From assembly GCF_002999335.1 (NCBI RefSeq), contig NW_020312579.1:124001-188000 (forward strand): 64,000 nt of DNA. The letters are read 5' to 3'. This document shows positions 49,501 through 62,700 of this stretch, one piece after another. Each line of letters opens with the position of its first letter. The first letter of the stretch is position 1. The position numbers and the translations under genes are program-made. This DNA is from Cyclospora cayetanensis (Eukaryota > Apicomplexa > Conoidasida > Eucoccidiorida > Eimeriidae). Below the pieces are notes generated by a model, which searched no databases, was not told where the DNA came from, and saw only the letters and a list, made by a program, of their open reading frames with translations.

Positions 49501-51421
49501 CTCCTTCAGTCCGTGCTACTGCGAAGGGCATGTGGCTTTGCATTTCACAATGCAATGAGTAAGGTGTATAAGCATGCGCTGGCGTGCACTGCCACATTTA
49601 GTCGTAGGCGTGTATGCTATAATCGAGTTTTGTCGCAGATGGGCACTGAGCCTGGTGGTCTCATACCAGTGTGGACGCTACGAGATCTTCTCGACAAAAG
49701 CGATTTATGCCTATCTAGGATGCACATACATGTTCGCGTCTATCCAGTCATCGTTAGCCAGGAAGTAGCGACACCGCGTTCGCACCCTTCCCCCCTACCC
49801 CGCCTCTACGGTCATTAGAACCCACCAGTATTATTGAAAGCACGACATGCGCCCTGCAAAACCTTACATTAGCGTGTGCTGAAAATGGCACGGCTGAGGC
49901 TGCTAGGTACTGCCGCAGGTGCTTCTCTCGTTGACTTCAATGAACCGTCAAGGCCAAGTGGAATGGAGCGATTTCGTGGAGGTCTGGGCCTCACTTGCAA
50001 TACCATATCCTTTGCTGCTGCTGTAAAAAATTTAAATGCTATGGGGAAAAAAGGTTAAAACTGTCCAGATTAACGGAATGCCTTCGTCAGTATACTAACT
50101 TACCATCTAGGGCAAAACACGCATCAGCAAGAGAGTGCGTCGTTTTCCTTTGGTAGAGCCACACGGGACTTAAAAAATTCGTATTTTCACAGGTTGTACA
50201 AAGGGTTTTGCCTCTCCTCTTTGACAGCGATTTGTTTATGGAAACAGGTGGGCGTTAATTCTGGCTGCTGATCAACTGTGGTCGATTTGATTAGCAAGGC
50301 TTGAAATAAAGGAATGAGTATAAGCCATCTTCTCTTCAGCTGCTTTACAGGTTGTTTTGCCCTTTCTCGTCTTTAGTTGGTGCACTGAAGTGTGTTAGGC
50401 TGCGATGCGATATGTAGCAAACCAAATAAGCAAGCTAGTCGCTGATGCCGAAGCGCAAGCAGAGTTCGAAGAATTGCGCGGGCTCTCAGCCACAGCTGCA
50501 AAGCAAAAGCAGAGAGCAAGCCTTGCAGCGCGTCGTCGCAGCAAATCGCGTGCCATCCCCCAAATCCAGATGCCCGAGCAGGTTGACGATAGCGAGCAGG
50601 TGAGCCTGTGAGCCACGACGCATTACCCATGTGACGGCTACCTGGACTCCCTTTCAGGCAACGACGGCATCAAAGACGTGTTTTCTGCCATTGCGGATAA
50701 ATTAGGGTGATGCGCCAGATCGCGAAAGCGTTGAAAAGACCCTTGCACATCTTTTCACTGTGCTTGATGACCGCCGGAAAGGTGCGCATCATTCCCCTGT
50801 GCACGCAGTCATTGGGCATGCGTGGAGTGCGTGCTTAACCACAATGGTGTCGGTTCGCTTCGTGGGTCTTTGCTTCAGGATCAGTGCCTGCTCATGTGTT
50901 CGTTGGAGTTATGCATTACTGGACGAGTCGCGGTGGTGTCCATGCACCTGAGACAGGCGGAATATCGCTGCCTACATCCGCGACATCAGCCGGTGGAGGT
51001 GCTGCTTTGGCAGCAGAGCGCCGATATGCAGATATAGTGCTAAGCTGCCGCTTGACACCCTCGGAAGTTACGGGCTTTGTTGCGGAGGCAAAAGTAGACC
51101 CCCATGCACAGGAAATAAGTTATGCTGAGCATATCAAGGGGTGGATCGGTTCGATATTCGAAATTAGGTAATTACAAGTGCATACGCTGTAAGATTTCCT
51201 ACGATTGGAACGTATTGCATGACCCCCTTAGCATCCTGTTGCTTCGGTTCACAACTAATTCTTCGTTCCGTACAAAACAATTAAAGTGAGGTGTGATCGC
51301 TTAAATTGGCAAATCCCAACGGATACCATAGGTTTTACAAGTTTGAGCAATGCGCAGGCGTTCTCATTTATGGCGCAAAGTCATTCACAATGCGCATCGT
51401 GAGGACAACGCTCTGAGATGA
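46503..51421 (+). CDS. EF-hand and coiled-coil protein, probably flagellar
   Basis: Not assigned to a named family. Phase-consistent exons: 46927-47331, 47591-47856, 47986-48346, 48474-48545, 48647-48696, 48814-48862, 48975-49076, 49166-49246, 49431-49563, then 49639 to about 49750. Further exons: 50399-50599, 50706-50781, 50879-51167, 51358-51421 (TGA at 51419), also in phase with each other; 46503-46556 and blocks between 49750 and 50399 are unresolved. A coiled coil (LQKVDELLLQQKDALLRQER) precedes a good EF-hand (FEAADEDKTG then HLQHREVAALLF), with a second loop HEDPEGWIDYAHF. Weaker EF-like motifs follow: GNDRGDVEYAALPTLL, GTEPGGLIPVWTLRDLL, VLDDRRKG and the terminal EISYAEHIKGWIGSIFEIR. 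The first part is beta-rich (DVEATVHFILSSGWMNKLQM) and might be an Ig-like fold. Calcium binding is expected for the first pair. A flagellar role is inferred from motif style and neighbours only, and two adjacent genes rather than one remain possible. Confidence 0.6.
47857..47985 (+). other. possible GC-AG intron splitting an EF-hand loop
   Basis: The exon ends in ADEDKT plus G at 47856 and the next exon starts GT CAC at 47986, restoring the loop DEDKTGHLQHREV. The intron would begin gcacgc, a weaker GC donor than the ones in the dynein gene. No GT donor of the right phase lies downstream before the stop. Confidence 0.55.
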
Positions 51422-53711
51422 AGTCGTGGAAGGACCGAATCAGCGATTGAATTTAAAGTTTGTTTCCGCTGAGGACGGCCGCAGTGATGCCATTCGCTTG
51501 TAGTATCAAGCGAGCATTACAGTATCTAAAATGCAAGGCATTGACAGCGGCTAACCGATAGATCGCTTACGTGTGGTGAAACCTTTATGTTTAAACACAC
51601 CAGCACATCGCTATCGTTTGCTTTCCTTGGCCTGTAACGGTCATACAACTTCTGGGAGGCCACAGATAATACTAAAGAAGACATACTGGAATCCCTTGCA
51701 CGAAAGCGTCTTGTGCGAAGGGACTTCTGCGGTGCGCTTGCAGTCGGCGCCCACTTGAACTTTAGTGAAGCTAAGTTTCACATGTCGAAAAATTGCTAAT
51801 CGGGTAAGACTGAATTCTGCTTGTGTCAGTTCGCAATGTACTCATGCGCTCCTGCGTCGCAGTAAATGGTAGTTTGTGTGCCTTCGTGTAAATTCCTTCT
51901 GCCTGCCCTGCCCCAAATGTATCCCACTTACACGTGGTAGCTGATCCTCTTCCGCATCCTGCGGATACAGTGATGTATTCAAGTGCTTCGTCGCTTCTGG
52001 CATCTGCTTAAACAAATAATTTATGTCGATCTGTTTGGACCTACTGAGTACCCATGACATATTTCTCTATGAAATGAAACTCCTTCCTAACTCGATAAAA
52101 CCGCGTTTCCAATATTCCGAGATATCAATAAGGCGGCATTTTTTGACGAATCAATCCAGGTAGATAACACTTCTGATGGAAGCCTCAAAGCTTGATGCTG
52201 GTCTATGGAGCATTATTCTCCCGATTGAAAGCATGTAACGTAACACATTGTTCAAGTGGGAGGAGCAGCGGTGAAGTTTTGCTCCAGTGCAAATAGTAAA
52301 TCTATGAAATGCAGCCTAACCCAGATGACTATACGAGTTTTAATATGTCCATTAGTGTCTGGTTACAATTTGTGCAGCACAAAAGGGTTACTGGTTCCGA
52401 TGTAGCCTAGACTTCTGCTAGCTTGTCGATAGACTATCCTTGGATTTTAAAGGCTTATTAGACCTTCCTCTCAGCAAAAGCAAATAAATGCAAGGTTGAA
52501 CCTTTCATTGGTTGGTATAACCGGGATCCACCTAAATTTTGGTGCAAGGCTCCGTGAGATCGGCTGCCTTGCCACACTCTGCATTCTTCGGCATATTGAA
52601 TTTTTTTAATATTAGATCACCCCGTCAATCTAAGGCAAGCGTCGTTTGCATGCTAAGCTAGAGCGCGTAGAAGCTTTCAATCAGGCCAGCATTAAATCTT
52701 CCCCAGGATTTGCGCGGGTGTTTTTCGCTATTCTTACAGGCACGCAAAATGCAGGGAAACTGAAAACCAGCCGTACATCGAGGCTTTTACATTGACAATT
52801 CTTTCATATAGACGCTATCAACTAAATCCATATCCATATGCACTTTCGTTTGCTCTTGGGTTTAGCGGAGAATGCCTATTATTAGCTCATGGCGATGCTG
52901 CGACAACAAAATACCGACTCACCGCGTAAAGGCTTGAAATGTTGGAGCGAAAACGTGGCATCAATATACTTGGTCATTTTCCTAGGCTTATGCTCATTTA
53001 GGTTCTTGTATTGTTTGTCTTAAATGTTGATTGCAGAGTGAATTGCACCCTTGCCAGGGGTTTTACCCCAAAAGGCGTTATACTTGTATTCAAACGGTTA
53101 CACATCTCACCGCGAGAACGTCGTGCAACCTAGAATCGGATCACTCAGGGAGATCTCAGTGTTTTTTAGCTCCACTTTCCGTCTTACCCGCATCCCAATG
53201 CTAGTGTGGTGAAACGCGGGCTGCAGGCGGCATTGGAGTCTGGCCTCAAGCAGCCACAGCGTTCAATTTCCTCTAGCACAAAATGGTCTAGATCCTTCAT
53301 TTTGACCCAAGCCCGAAATGCGGCAGCTCTGATGCTAACTGCTTCCCTCGTGCCACTGGGGTTGGAGGGGTTTGCGAGGGGGGAACGCCAGGGGGACTCA
53401 CGTGTTGAGATCCCCAGAAATCCCCAGGAAATTCGCGACAGGCGCATTTCCTGCAGTTGGCGAAGGGAATCGCTTACTATTTATACTAAGTCCTTAGCTT
53501 TGACTTTGTTTTTTTGTGTCTGGAAGGAGTGCGAAGAGGGCTGGAATGCTCTGCTCCTGGAGGTGTTGGCAGTAGCACTCAAGCGATGCGTCAGCGTTGA
53601 AGTCATATGCGCCCTAAATTTCATATCACATGTCCCATGTATAAAGGATGCTGCATTAGCATAAAAATAATGGTCATCGGGTAGAAAAGACAAACTACCT
53701 CCGGCTCTTAC
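51422..53711. other. intergenic stretch, no firm gene
   Basis: About 2.3 kb between two convergent genes. Open frames on both strands near 53184-53664 overlap each other; the minus-strand reading WVKMKDLDHFVLEEIERCGC could be a 3' exon of the docking-complex gene, but this was not joined in phase. The rest shows nothing recognisable. Confidence 0.4.
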
Positions 53712-56202
53712 CTCGAGGCCAAGCTGCATGAGCTTTGCATTGATGCTGGCTGCGCAACGCTTCGCCTCCTCCGCGCCCTCAAGGGAATGTTCCGGCAAGC
53801 TGCACCTGTATATGCGCGCTAAAGCGAATTTAAATACATGGTGTACAGCATAGTGACTGCATTGACTGAAAACTGCAAGACACTGTGGGCCCCGATATTT
53901 CCTGCCTAGATCCTTCTACGCAAACTCACCGTGCATCATAACTATGCAGGCCTCTATTCCACGACTGAGCATGGGCATCCAGCGCCTATATCGTCCCCAA
54001 CAGAGCACATTCAGTCCACCCTGAGGCCCCTGAGACGGTTTGAAACCTAGAACACAAGGGCTAGGTGCATATGGCCTAATGCATTCCAGACATTGCCCAG
54101 CGCTTGTTTTGTATCCATCTTGACTTGGAACATGCGAGGAAAAGGTCTAGCTGGTAAGCAGCTTACTGCATACAGACTTCTTATGTGGGAACAGCTTCCC
54201 AGTGCCAGCTCCTCCACAGCCCGCCGGACTATCTCGTGGTATTCCTTTCTTGATCCCTGAAAACGTAGCCAGCCACTCTTTGATCGAGTACAATACTATG
54301 AGGCCTCTTTCGTAAAGCAGGTCTCATAGGCTTTGATTCAAAACCAAAAATTCAAGGTGCACAACCAAGTGATATATGGTCCGGCTTGCAAACGGCTACA
54401 CAATGTAGTGGCCTTTGCGCTGTTCGGCGCGAATAACATGATTGCACTCACCTCAAGATTCCTTTCAGCCTCCACTGCCAGTTGCTTAAGCTTCTGATTT
54501 TCCGAGTCGCGATTTAGAAACTTGCTGACGATTTCCATTACATCAACCAGACCCTGAGCCAATAATCGATGCTGCTGCCGTAGGAACACAAGTGTAACTA
54601 ACGGCAGTTTTCGGAATCTGGAAGAGAGGACCAGTTCATGAATAGTATATTCGAATTCTGCGCAGTGGGATTGTTGGGTTAGGGCAACACTGGCGCCTGT
54701 AGGGTCTAAAGCATACGGTTGCTTCACGAATTTTCTGGAACGTGTCTTCTGTGTATTGCCACTTCTCTACGTTATTAACGTTTGACTTCTGCAAGAAGTT
54801 TGCAATAAGCTTCTCGATGCACAGCATCCTTCGCCACTTTCCTGACGACGCGGAGAGCGCCACGGCAGCTGCGTTGGCCACTACTGACTTTTGCCATTCT
54901 GCAAGCCTTTGGCTGAAAAAAATGAAATGCAGAAGGGTCTGAGTGCGGAACTTTCCGCATACGGCTACTTTAAAATGAGCACAAGGATAGATTGATATAG
55001 CGTTCTCCGTTTTCCCCGAGGCAAGCAACTGGGTGAACAAATAGTACACAGGGCAAGCTCTATCCGAGTCCACTACGTACCTCTTCTCGACTGCAGCCTT
55101 TTTGAGTACAGTTGCCTCTTTTATGCCTTTAAAGCCTTGTTCGCGAACAAGCCGTTCTCTTGCTAGCCCCTAATGGTGAGAAGAATGTGCAAGACTTTCG
55201 GGTCCCGGAATTTGGGAAAAGCAGTAGCAGCCATAGCCACGTGGTCCAATAATGATAAACATGCTTAAAGCCTAACCTGCTCAAGTTCGTTGAGTTCACA
55301 TGTAGCTCTACATTTTTTTGTTCGCTGTTTTCTGTGGAGGATCGCAGAGAGGAGCTTCGGAGCATCCATAATCACCGACTCCTGACATCACCCCAGCACT
55401 GTATGCTGGCAATGCTACTCTCAGAGTACAAATCGGATGGTTTCTGTAGACGCACTCCAGTGCACGATGCCCATCCTTCAATTCAAGACCCAATGCTCTC
55501 AGTTTGCTTTGTAGCAGCAAGTTCTTCTGACGAACCATGTCCTTTTCTTGCTGAAAGCGGCAAAATACAAGAAATTCAGGGAGTCTGAAGCAGTGTGCAC
55601 CAGAAAATAGATATATAACTACTCCCGGCTTAGTATCAGGGTGCTGAAGTGTCACTGCGGAATCACCTTGGTCCTTTGGAGCACATGTAGGTAGGTTTTC
55701 TTGGTGTGAGCAGCGTCTGCAACTCTTTTACTGAGAGCCGTAAGCGATTGCGTCAATTCCTCGGTACGCTGCAAACACAAAGCAGTCTACTCTAGGCTGC
55801 TGTACATTAGAGTCGCCTCTTTGGTGTAGGTGCTACTCTTTGTGCTGCATATTTTTGGGGTCGGAGTCATAAACCTTGTCATCTGACCTGTCGTACGCGA
55901 TCCCTATCGCTTGTGATTTGGTGCTCAGCAGAATCTGCCTGACGGATTCCCTCCTGCAAAGCGGCATTACCATCAGATGCCAGGGATTGTGGGAATGCTG
56001 ATCCGCGTCCTAGTGCAGGTGTTGTGCAAGTTCGACTTGCGAATGTTTAGCGAAGCTTATTTCCACCTGATAGTAGCGTTTTTACTTTATATCTGGCGAA
56101 TTCCTCGCCTCTTCTCTTTACTTCGGCGTGGACATCGTCAAATCGCTTACGCAGACTTGATAGAAGCTGTTCTACCTTTGTCATCGGGTCGGACTGCGTA
56201 GC
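53712..56202 (-). CDS. outer dynein arm docking complex coiled-coil subunit (ODA1/CCDC63/ODAD1 family)
   Basis: Docking-complex proteins fix outer-arm dyneins to the A-tubule of axonemal doublets. Minus-strand exons in transcript order: 56202-56086, 55953-55888, 55768-55667, 55550-55452, 55169-55081, 54912-54717, 54553-54452, 54256-54167. All eight join in phase and encode almost continuous coiled coil (TKVEQLLSSLRKRFDDVHAE, LTQSLTALSKRVADAAHTKK, MVRQKNLLLQSKLRALGLEL). Exons six and seven join to give the family signature EDTFQKIREATGLVDVMEIV followed by SKFLNRDSENQKLKQL, matching the conserved F-x-K-I-x-x-A-T-G segment of CCDC63/CCDC114. The C-terminal end is uncertain (exon-like blocks near 54021-53931 and 53805-53712). 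The N-terminal start is not defined; blocks at about 56735-56345 (KLEGAKLQLLEAK and LQQLDSFTRAVNQSIQGLY) may be earlier exons. Confidence 0.75.
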
Positions 56203-56305
56203 CTGCTAACAATACATCCTCCCAAAGCAGAAAGTCAGTCCTTAGGGCCTCTATGTACTCTGAAGTTGTGCAGAGCAGTAGGGCTCTGGACTTTAGCAAA
56301 CCAGC

Positions 56306-56737
56306 TTATCCCGGTGGTCCTACACTGTTCTTATGGGCAGCGACCAGCTTGCATGAGGCCATACGCACATAAAGGCCCTGGATGCTTTGATTCACAGCTC
56401 GTGTGAAAGAATCGAGCTGCTGCAAACTTGCTGCATCCTTCTTCATAGGCGCCTTTGCTCCCTTGCAACCATCTGCCTCTTGTAATGAAGTCGCGTTTGT
56501 CAAACTAGAGTCTGTCCCTTCCACTGGCGCCGAAGGACCGAAAGCAACAAACCTGGTGCACTGAGATAGCACGCAACGAAATAATGCCAGCGTTACTAGG
56601 GAAGTACAAAGTATACTAATGGGAACCAAGCGATAAGAAGATGCCATTGGTGCATTCAAGTAATGACTACATTTTGCTTCCAAGAGTTGCAATTTTGCCC
56701 CTTCAAGTTTCTCCACGATGCAAAGGGACGTGACCAA
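56306..56737 (-). other. possible 5' exons of the docking-complex gene
   Basis: Minus-strand open frame with two exon-like parts: one containing EKLEGAKLQLLEAK, the other preceded by ctatctcag (acceptor) and reading from CTRFVAFGPSAPVEG to GLYVRMASCKL. They lie directly upstream of the first firm exon and have coiled-coil-like ends. The hydrophobic stretch between them (ISILCTSLVTLALF) would be intron. Linking phases were not established. Confidence 0.4.
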
Positions 56738-59700
56738 GCCTCCCCGATTTTAAATAATCGCAAAATTTTACTAAATTTTCGATTCATATAATGAGCTTCA
56801 AAGGTCTGAGAGAAGGACCATTCCATAGTTTTAGTAGTTCTGCCACGTGTCAGTGTAGTTTAGCTTGCTTTGTCTTTCACGTTGACAAGTCGGGAACCCG
56901 CCCAGGTTAGGGGAGAGCCGGTCCGTTTGGGCATTTTTGAATGTGGCGGAGCTTGTATTCTTAGCGAGTGAGGGTCAGATCAGGAGTAGGTACAGTTGTA
57001 GCTTCAGTTTTACTGACTACACAGTATAGCGGTGCGAAGAATAAGCAAATAATGCTTCGAGCTCCCGCATTCTCTTCAGTCGTCACTAGGCATAGTACAG
57101 AACTGCAGCGTCTGCCGAGAGGCAAGTGAACACTTCGGGTAAGCGGATGCTGCAAGCTGACACAACTCGGAATCGGAAGCAGTCGATAATATCCTGACTT
57201 CGTGAAAATTCGCTTACGCCTCGAGGCAAGTTTCTCTATGGAGTGGGTGAACGAAAGGAATGGAACAGTTTTAAGCTAATTGGAATGCTCTTCGGCGTTA
57301 GAAGCTCTACCGAAATCTGTTTTCCATGCATTGAACGCCCCAGCTACACACAATCCAGAGAGCGATTGCAGTAGGCATACTAGCAATTGTGCAAGCATTG
57401 AAGCTGTGTTAAATTCGGGATTCTATAGGTAAAGCCCAAATTTTGTAGAAATCCAGTGAACGATGTAAAAAGAACGGTCATTTCTGGGTGCAGGTGCGCA
57501 TTATTCATACACTACTTGGGGCTTACGTTCTCCACCATGGCTAAAGGCGCGATACATGGTGGATATGAGTGCTGCTTCATCGCGTTTTGTTGCTTAAGTA
57601 GCCATTATTTACAGCAATACAGCTAGAATGCGAGAGTAATAGCTCAGAGCCGCGAATTGCACGCGGAGCAGCTGCGCTGGCCCTGCTCACCCACAGCGCC
57701 TTTTTAAGAAAAACTATCTTGCCAGTCGCTATAGCCCCTACCAACACAGCAATATTGATAAGTTCCTAGAAATCAGCTGGTAGATTGCTTAGTAAATGGA
57801 CAAGGTCGATAAGTTCTTTCTGCAGGTATAGAAATAAGTGGGTCACTTTGCTGAGCACAACAGGAACAACTCATTTCAGGGCTGCATACATTGAGCAGGA
57901 CGAGCCACCCAGAGCCAGAGGCAGTGCAGCGTGGAAAGCTGATGAGACATCACCTTTAACAGTGAAGTGCCAAAGCACTCAGAGCAGCAACGGGAGCAAG
58001 TTCTTTATGATGTGCTTCGAATTGAAAATTGAACAGGGGTTTACTGCGTTGCAGAACACCGAGCTAGCCCCCTGCATCCGAGCGATCAAATCTAAACGAC
58101 ACGAGCGTCCGGGTTGCACAAAAAGCATCCAGAGCTTCTATAACTGCCTACCTAAGTGATTTAATATCGGTTTTCATGTCTTGCTATCTCCGACTGTGAT
58201 AATATATATAGAGTCTCAGCATGGAAAAACTGGACTCCAGATATAATACGTCGTTTATAGAGTAGCTAAGTGCACCCACAGAGCTGCTTTCTCCCCACGG
58301 TCTCGTTTATCAGAGTTTCCTTCATGTGAGGCGAGGGAAAGCTAGAGAACGCGTAGCTGCATATCCTCCTGCAGAGGGCTAGGCTACGTAAAACAATTTC
58401 TTCTGTACAAGTTACATACAAAGAAGAATTGGCGCAAAACTCATTAATTGAACTTTTTCAGTAATTCTTACATAATGCAAAGCACTGTTGGCTCGATGTA
58501 AGGAGGCATATTGCTGTCAATGCATGCGCTAGTTTGCCATGTATGACTAGCTGTGAATGCTCAGAATGCGTACAATGTGTGGCTACGTGCACCCTAGCTG
58601 TGCCTATACTCTCATCTCCAGGAGTCTCAGCCGCGGGCAGGAGAAAGCACTTTTTGAGAAAACATTCGATTTTATTCTATCAAGTTTGTATTTGGTCTGC
58701 AGTTAACTTTCTCTTTTGGAAAGCCTCAGAAGAAGCGTTCAACCTGTGCACTGGGAGCATTCACGTCTGGTTGCACATTATACCTAGTGCACATACCGAA
58801 ACACGTACATAGCACTGTGTTGTCCTGCATCGAACTAAAAGTACTCTGCGAACAAGATTTGCGAACAGGCGAACGAATTAATCGATTCTGTACTGTTCGC
58901 AGTGATATTTAACTAGCAAAAAGTGGTCAAGTGTGGCCTTACCCGCTAACTCGATTCAGAATCAGCCAGTAGCTCTCTTCCCCTCGTAAGGTAGGTGTGG
59001 AACGACAGCACCTTCTAGCGAGCTCGCGATAATAGTGGGGTAGGGAATTGTGGGGGAGCGCTCACACCTGCTTACTCTCTCGGAAAATATTAAGACTCAA
59101 TAATCAAACCGGAATTGGCGAACGGGTTTCTATGCAATCGCCATGTGGCTGAGCACCAAAACAATGGATAGCCTAGACGTCTTTATCTCGAACCTCGAGG
59201 GAGTTCTACCGTCTCTAGTTGGCGCTCCATCGGACTGTATGCAGTTTTGTATCATGTCGTTCCATGTAATTTCTTGAGTAAAGTAGGTTCTTTTGGTAAC
59301 GCACAATGTGCCAGCTGGGCTCGGGGTTACAAAGAGAGGCTGTATCACTGCAGGGCTCGCATGTTATTGCGGACTGTAGTGGAGACCCTAGGTAACGGGC
59401 ATTTTTACCTGCACTGCTCCGTAACTAAAGTAGTTTTTAAGCGCTCGTTGTGGGCTCGTGGTTTACCCGAATTGAATGCCGACAAGAGATGGGTGATGTA
59501 GTGAAAAGCACTCGTGTGTCCTCTGTTCACCTGTACCCGTTTTCTTCCATTAACAACAACGTACTGTAGCACTAAAGCCACGCCTTTCACTGCATCAAAG
59601 CAGCCGCGGCATTTCTTAATGCGTATAACTCCATTATTTACTAGACTGAGGGCAAGACTCAGGGGTCGAATGTAAGGGTCATTAAGATTGAAAAGACGAA

Positions 59701-62700
59701 GCTACACCAAAGCGTCTAGAAAAACATTACAAATACCTGAGTCCCAAACCGTGACTTAGTTTATCGACGTAAACGTAATGCGGCAAGAATGTGCAACGAG
59801 CTTAAGCAAATGTATTATTTTGACCTTGATTTTACAGGACGTTTCTATGCAAAGGAAAAGGGAATATGTTCGCTCACAAAAGTCATGTCACTTCACCCGA
59901 CATCAAGCCTGAATGTGCACGGAAGGTTGAAGTGGGGATAGCTTTTGTTGCAAAGTAACTAAGGTTTGGGTATTAAGCTGTACTCTTCTGCTCTTTGTGT
60001 GACTACTGTACTAGGAAGAACTCCTTCGTCAATAGGTTTTGCTTTTATTCAAACCGCTGCATCTTCTTACACTGTAGAGCAGCGGCCAACCAAAAGGAGC
60101 TTAGCTGGATACGTATCACAGTTTCGTGCATGTTTGTAATCTTTCAAAAGGTATTTTATGTACTTGATTGCTCTTGTGCTGCCATGTGCCCCTTTCGAAG
60201 CTGTATCTCCTAGTGATTGGTGGTGGGAGTGGCAGTTTCTGATGTTCTTGGGAGCATTGCCTTGCTCCCAACGCAGCAGGATGCACGTCTTAATACCCCG
60301 AGAAACTTTCTGGCTCAAGAAGTCTCAGCAAGCTGCCTGGTTGTGCGCTGATCCATAAATCCTTTTGGTGTGGGGAAGGCTTGAATTTTCTTTGAAGAAA
60401 GGACACAGGAACAATATTTTTCGAGGCTGGCCACATTGTCTACGGATTAATCGACCCACCTTGCAAAATAAAGATCAAACGGCTATCATGAATAACTTTT
60501 GAAGAAATTCTTTTTGAATTTCTTCAAAAGTTTGATGCAAGAGGAACTGAACGAAGATGAGTATGATTCTCAAGTTGTTATGTGGTCTTGACATATATTT
60601 TCCGGCTTAACGTTGAATAGCACGCATCTTCAGGATCTCCATATAACTTGATAAGCTAGTTTATTAGCTGTACTGTCGGGTTTGGGCAAACCATATATAG
60701 GATATTTGGACGCTGCAGCGGCAGCTTCAGCAATAGCAGCTAGACTACAGTGCAGTGCTCATCTCGGTAGGTCAAGGCTGTACTTGCCATTCACCTTCGA
60801 CTTATCAGTACCTTAGGGTTCCACGCATAAACATTTGACTTCACAAATCTACACGGAGCGAGAGCTGCTGGCAGAGGGCAGTATGTCAACAAATGCCAAT
60901 GGGGACAGAACAAGCCAACAGAACTGAAGCATTCAACTACCTGCAGGCGGCAAGCCGTAAGCCTGGGGAAGGCCTGAGATAAACGAACAGATTCAGACTT
61001 GGAACCATACTAAAAGGAGTTTACGATAGGTGCTGGATTGCAGCGATGCCCCCTCGGTTCTCTGTAATTTATTTGAGGCTTTATCCACGAACTAGTATGA
61101 GGCGACTCTTGTACCGAAGGCAGCTGAATGTTAGGGGCACTCACGTCAAAAACCTATACGCTTACTGCAGAAATAACAAGCGAATCCACATTAGACGAAT
61201 TCTGTAAACGTAGCAGGAATGAGACTTCAGTCTCCTCGTATATAGCTTTCTACTGTATTTGAACCCTTATAGATGTCAAGGATTTAACACGCCTGGGGCC
61301 ACAACACCTGTCCTGATGTGCGATTGTAGAAAACAGCTTGATCTGCATGTTACGAGGCATATTCGGTCAGGTACACAACAAAAAGGCGGCATAGCAACGT
61401 ACGCTCTTGGTTGCCTTAGGATACCGACTCTATCTTTCGTTGAACTATTAGACTGAACTATTTTTTGTTAACAAACGCCCTCCCTACACAGTGCCGGAAC
61501 GTTCCTTACTGTGATTACTAACATTGTAAAAAGTATCTCTAAGGCAAGAATAGATGCCTATCGAAGGCCTCCGAGGGCTTAGTCGATAAGCTGCCAAAGG
61601 GTAGTCCTGCAAGAGGGCAAAGGCCCCCAATGGCCAGGTGCTTGCAAAGGCTGAAGTACAGCTTCAGGTTTTACGTTCCTCACAACAGTCAGATGCAGCC
61701 ATGCCAATCCTACTGCATAAATGCCCCTCTGCGTTTATCGCAAGTCAATGAGAGAAACCAGTGGTTCTCCTTATTTTCTGCACATAATGCCCGTAGAATA
61801 GCTTGCTTCGGGCAGTGAAGTCGTAGCTTCTTTTAAGGGGCTACTGCAGCTGCTTAACACGCAGGGGTGACCCAAGATGTACTTGGAAAGCTTTGGCTTA
61901 TTGTCATGGTGACGCAAAGGCACTAACATTTAGCTAGCCATCTTTCACGAAAAACAACAACAATAGCATTTGATAGCCTGAGTTCATAGCCGGTGTTCTG
62001 CATGCTTCAAGCGTAAAACTTTCTGAAACATACACTCAGTACAAGGTCATCTTTGCCAAGCTCGCCTACAGCAACGCTAATTGCGAATCGAGGGCTAGTG
62101 GCATACTCGGTGAAAAGCGAAAGCAACTCCCTAGGTCTACTGAGCCAGCTACTACAAATCCAATAATGAGCAAGGCACGCTCGTCCCAGGCCTTTGAGAA
62201 AGCATTAAACTTTGCAGGCATGAGCCTACTAATCATTGGTTGTCCTAATGCAAAATCTATTCACATTTACTCATCAAACTTGGCATTCTGATAAGTCCAT
62301 GAATAGAAAATTTTAATTGGAGCAGGCGGACCGCTATTCTAACTTGCACAGCGCTAAAGATCAGAGCTTAGTACTCAAGTACTTCGAGCTGCAACTAACC
62401 AGGTGAGACACGCAGCAATAACTAGTAGCAGAAATTTTGTAATACCGGGAAGTACACAGAGCACATATAGCCTAACGAAGATCAATCCGATTGCAGCAAT
62501 TCTTCCTGTATTAGCTCTTAAATGCAAAGCCGTGCAGTAGGGCCACGCTTCTCAGAAAGCATAGAAGCAGGGCCGGCCCAAATCACATGCAAATGACCCT
62601 GTCAGCTTCGTCTCTTTCAAACCCTCCAACCACGAGTTCCCGCCATGTGCAGCATTTATATGTCTTGGGGGGTCTGTTTTGGCCCTGATGGACAGCGCCT

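Noticed and set aside
50658..50781. Apparent frameshift or in-frame stop in the EF-hand gene (NDGIKDVFSAIADKLG followed one base later by DAPDRESVEKTLAHLF).
   Set aside because: Starting the exon at 50706, after the AG at 50704-50705, removes the stop and matches the phase of the previous exon, so no frameshift is needed.
53206..53664. 152-codon plus-strand open frame.
   Set aside because: It overlaps minus-strand readings near the docking-complex gene, has no start context or family match, and looks like a chance frame.
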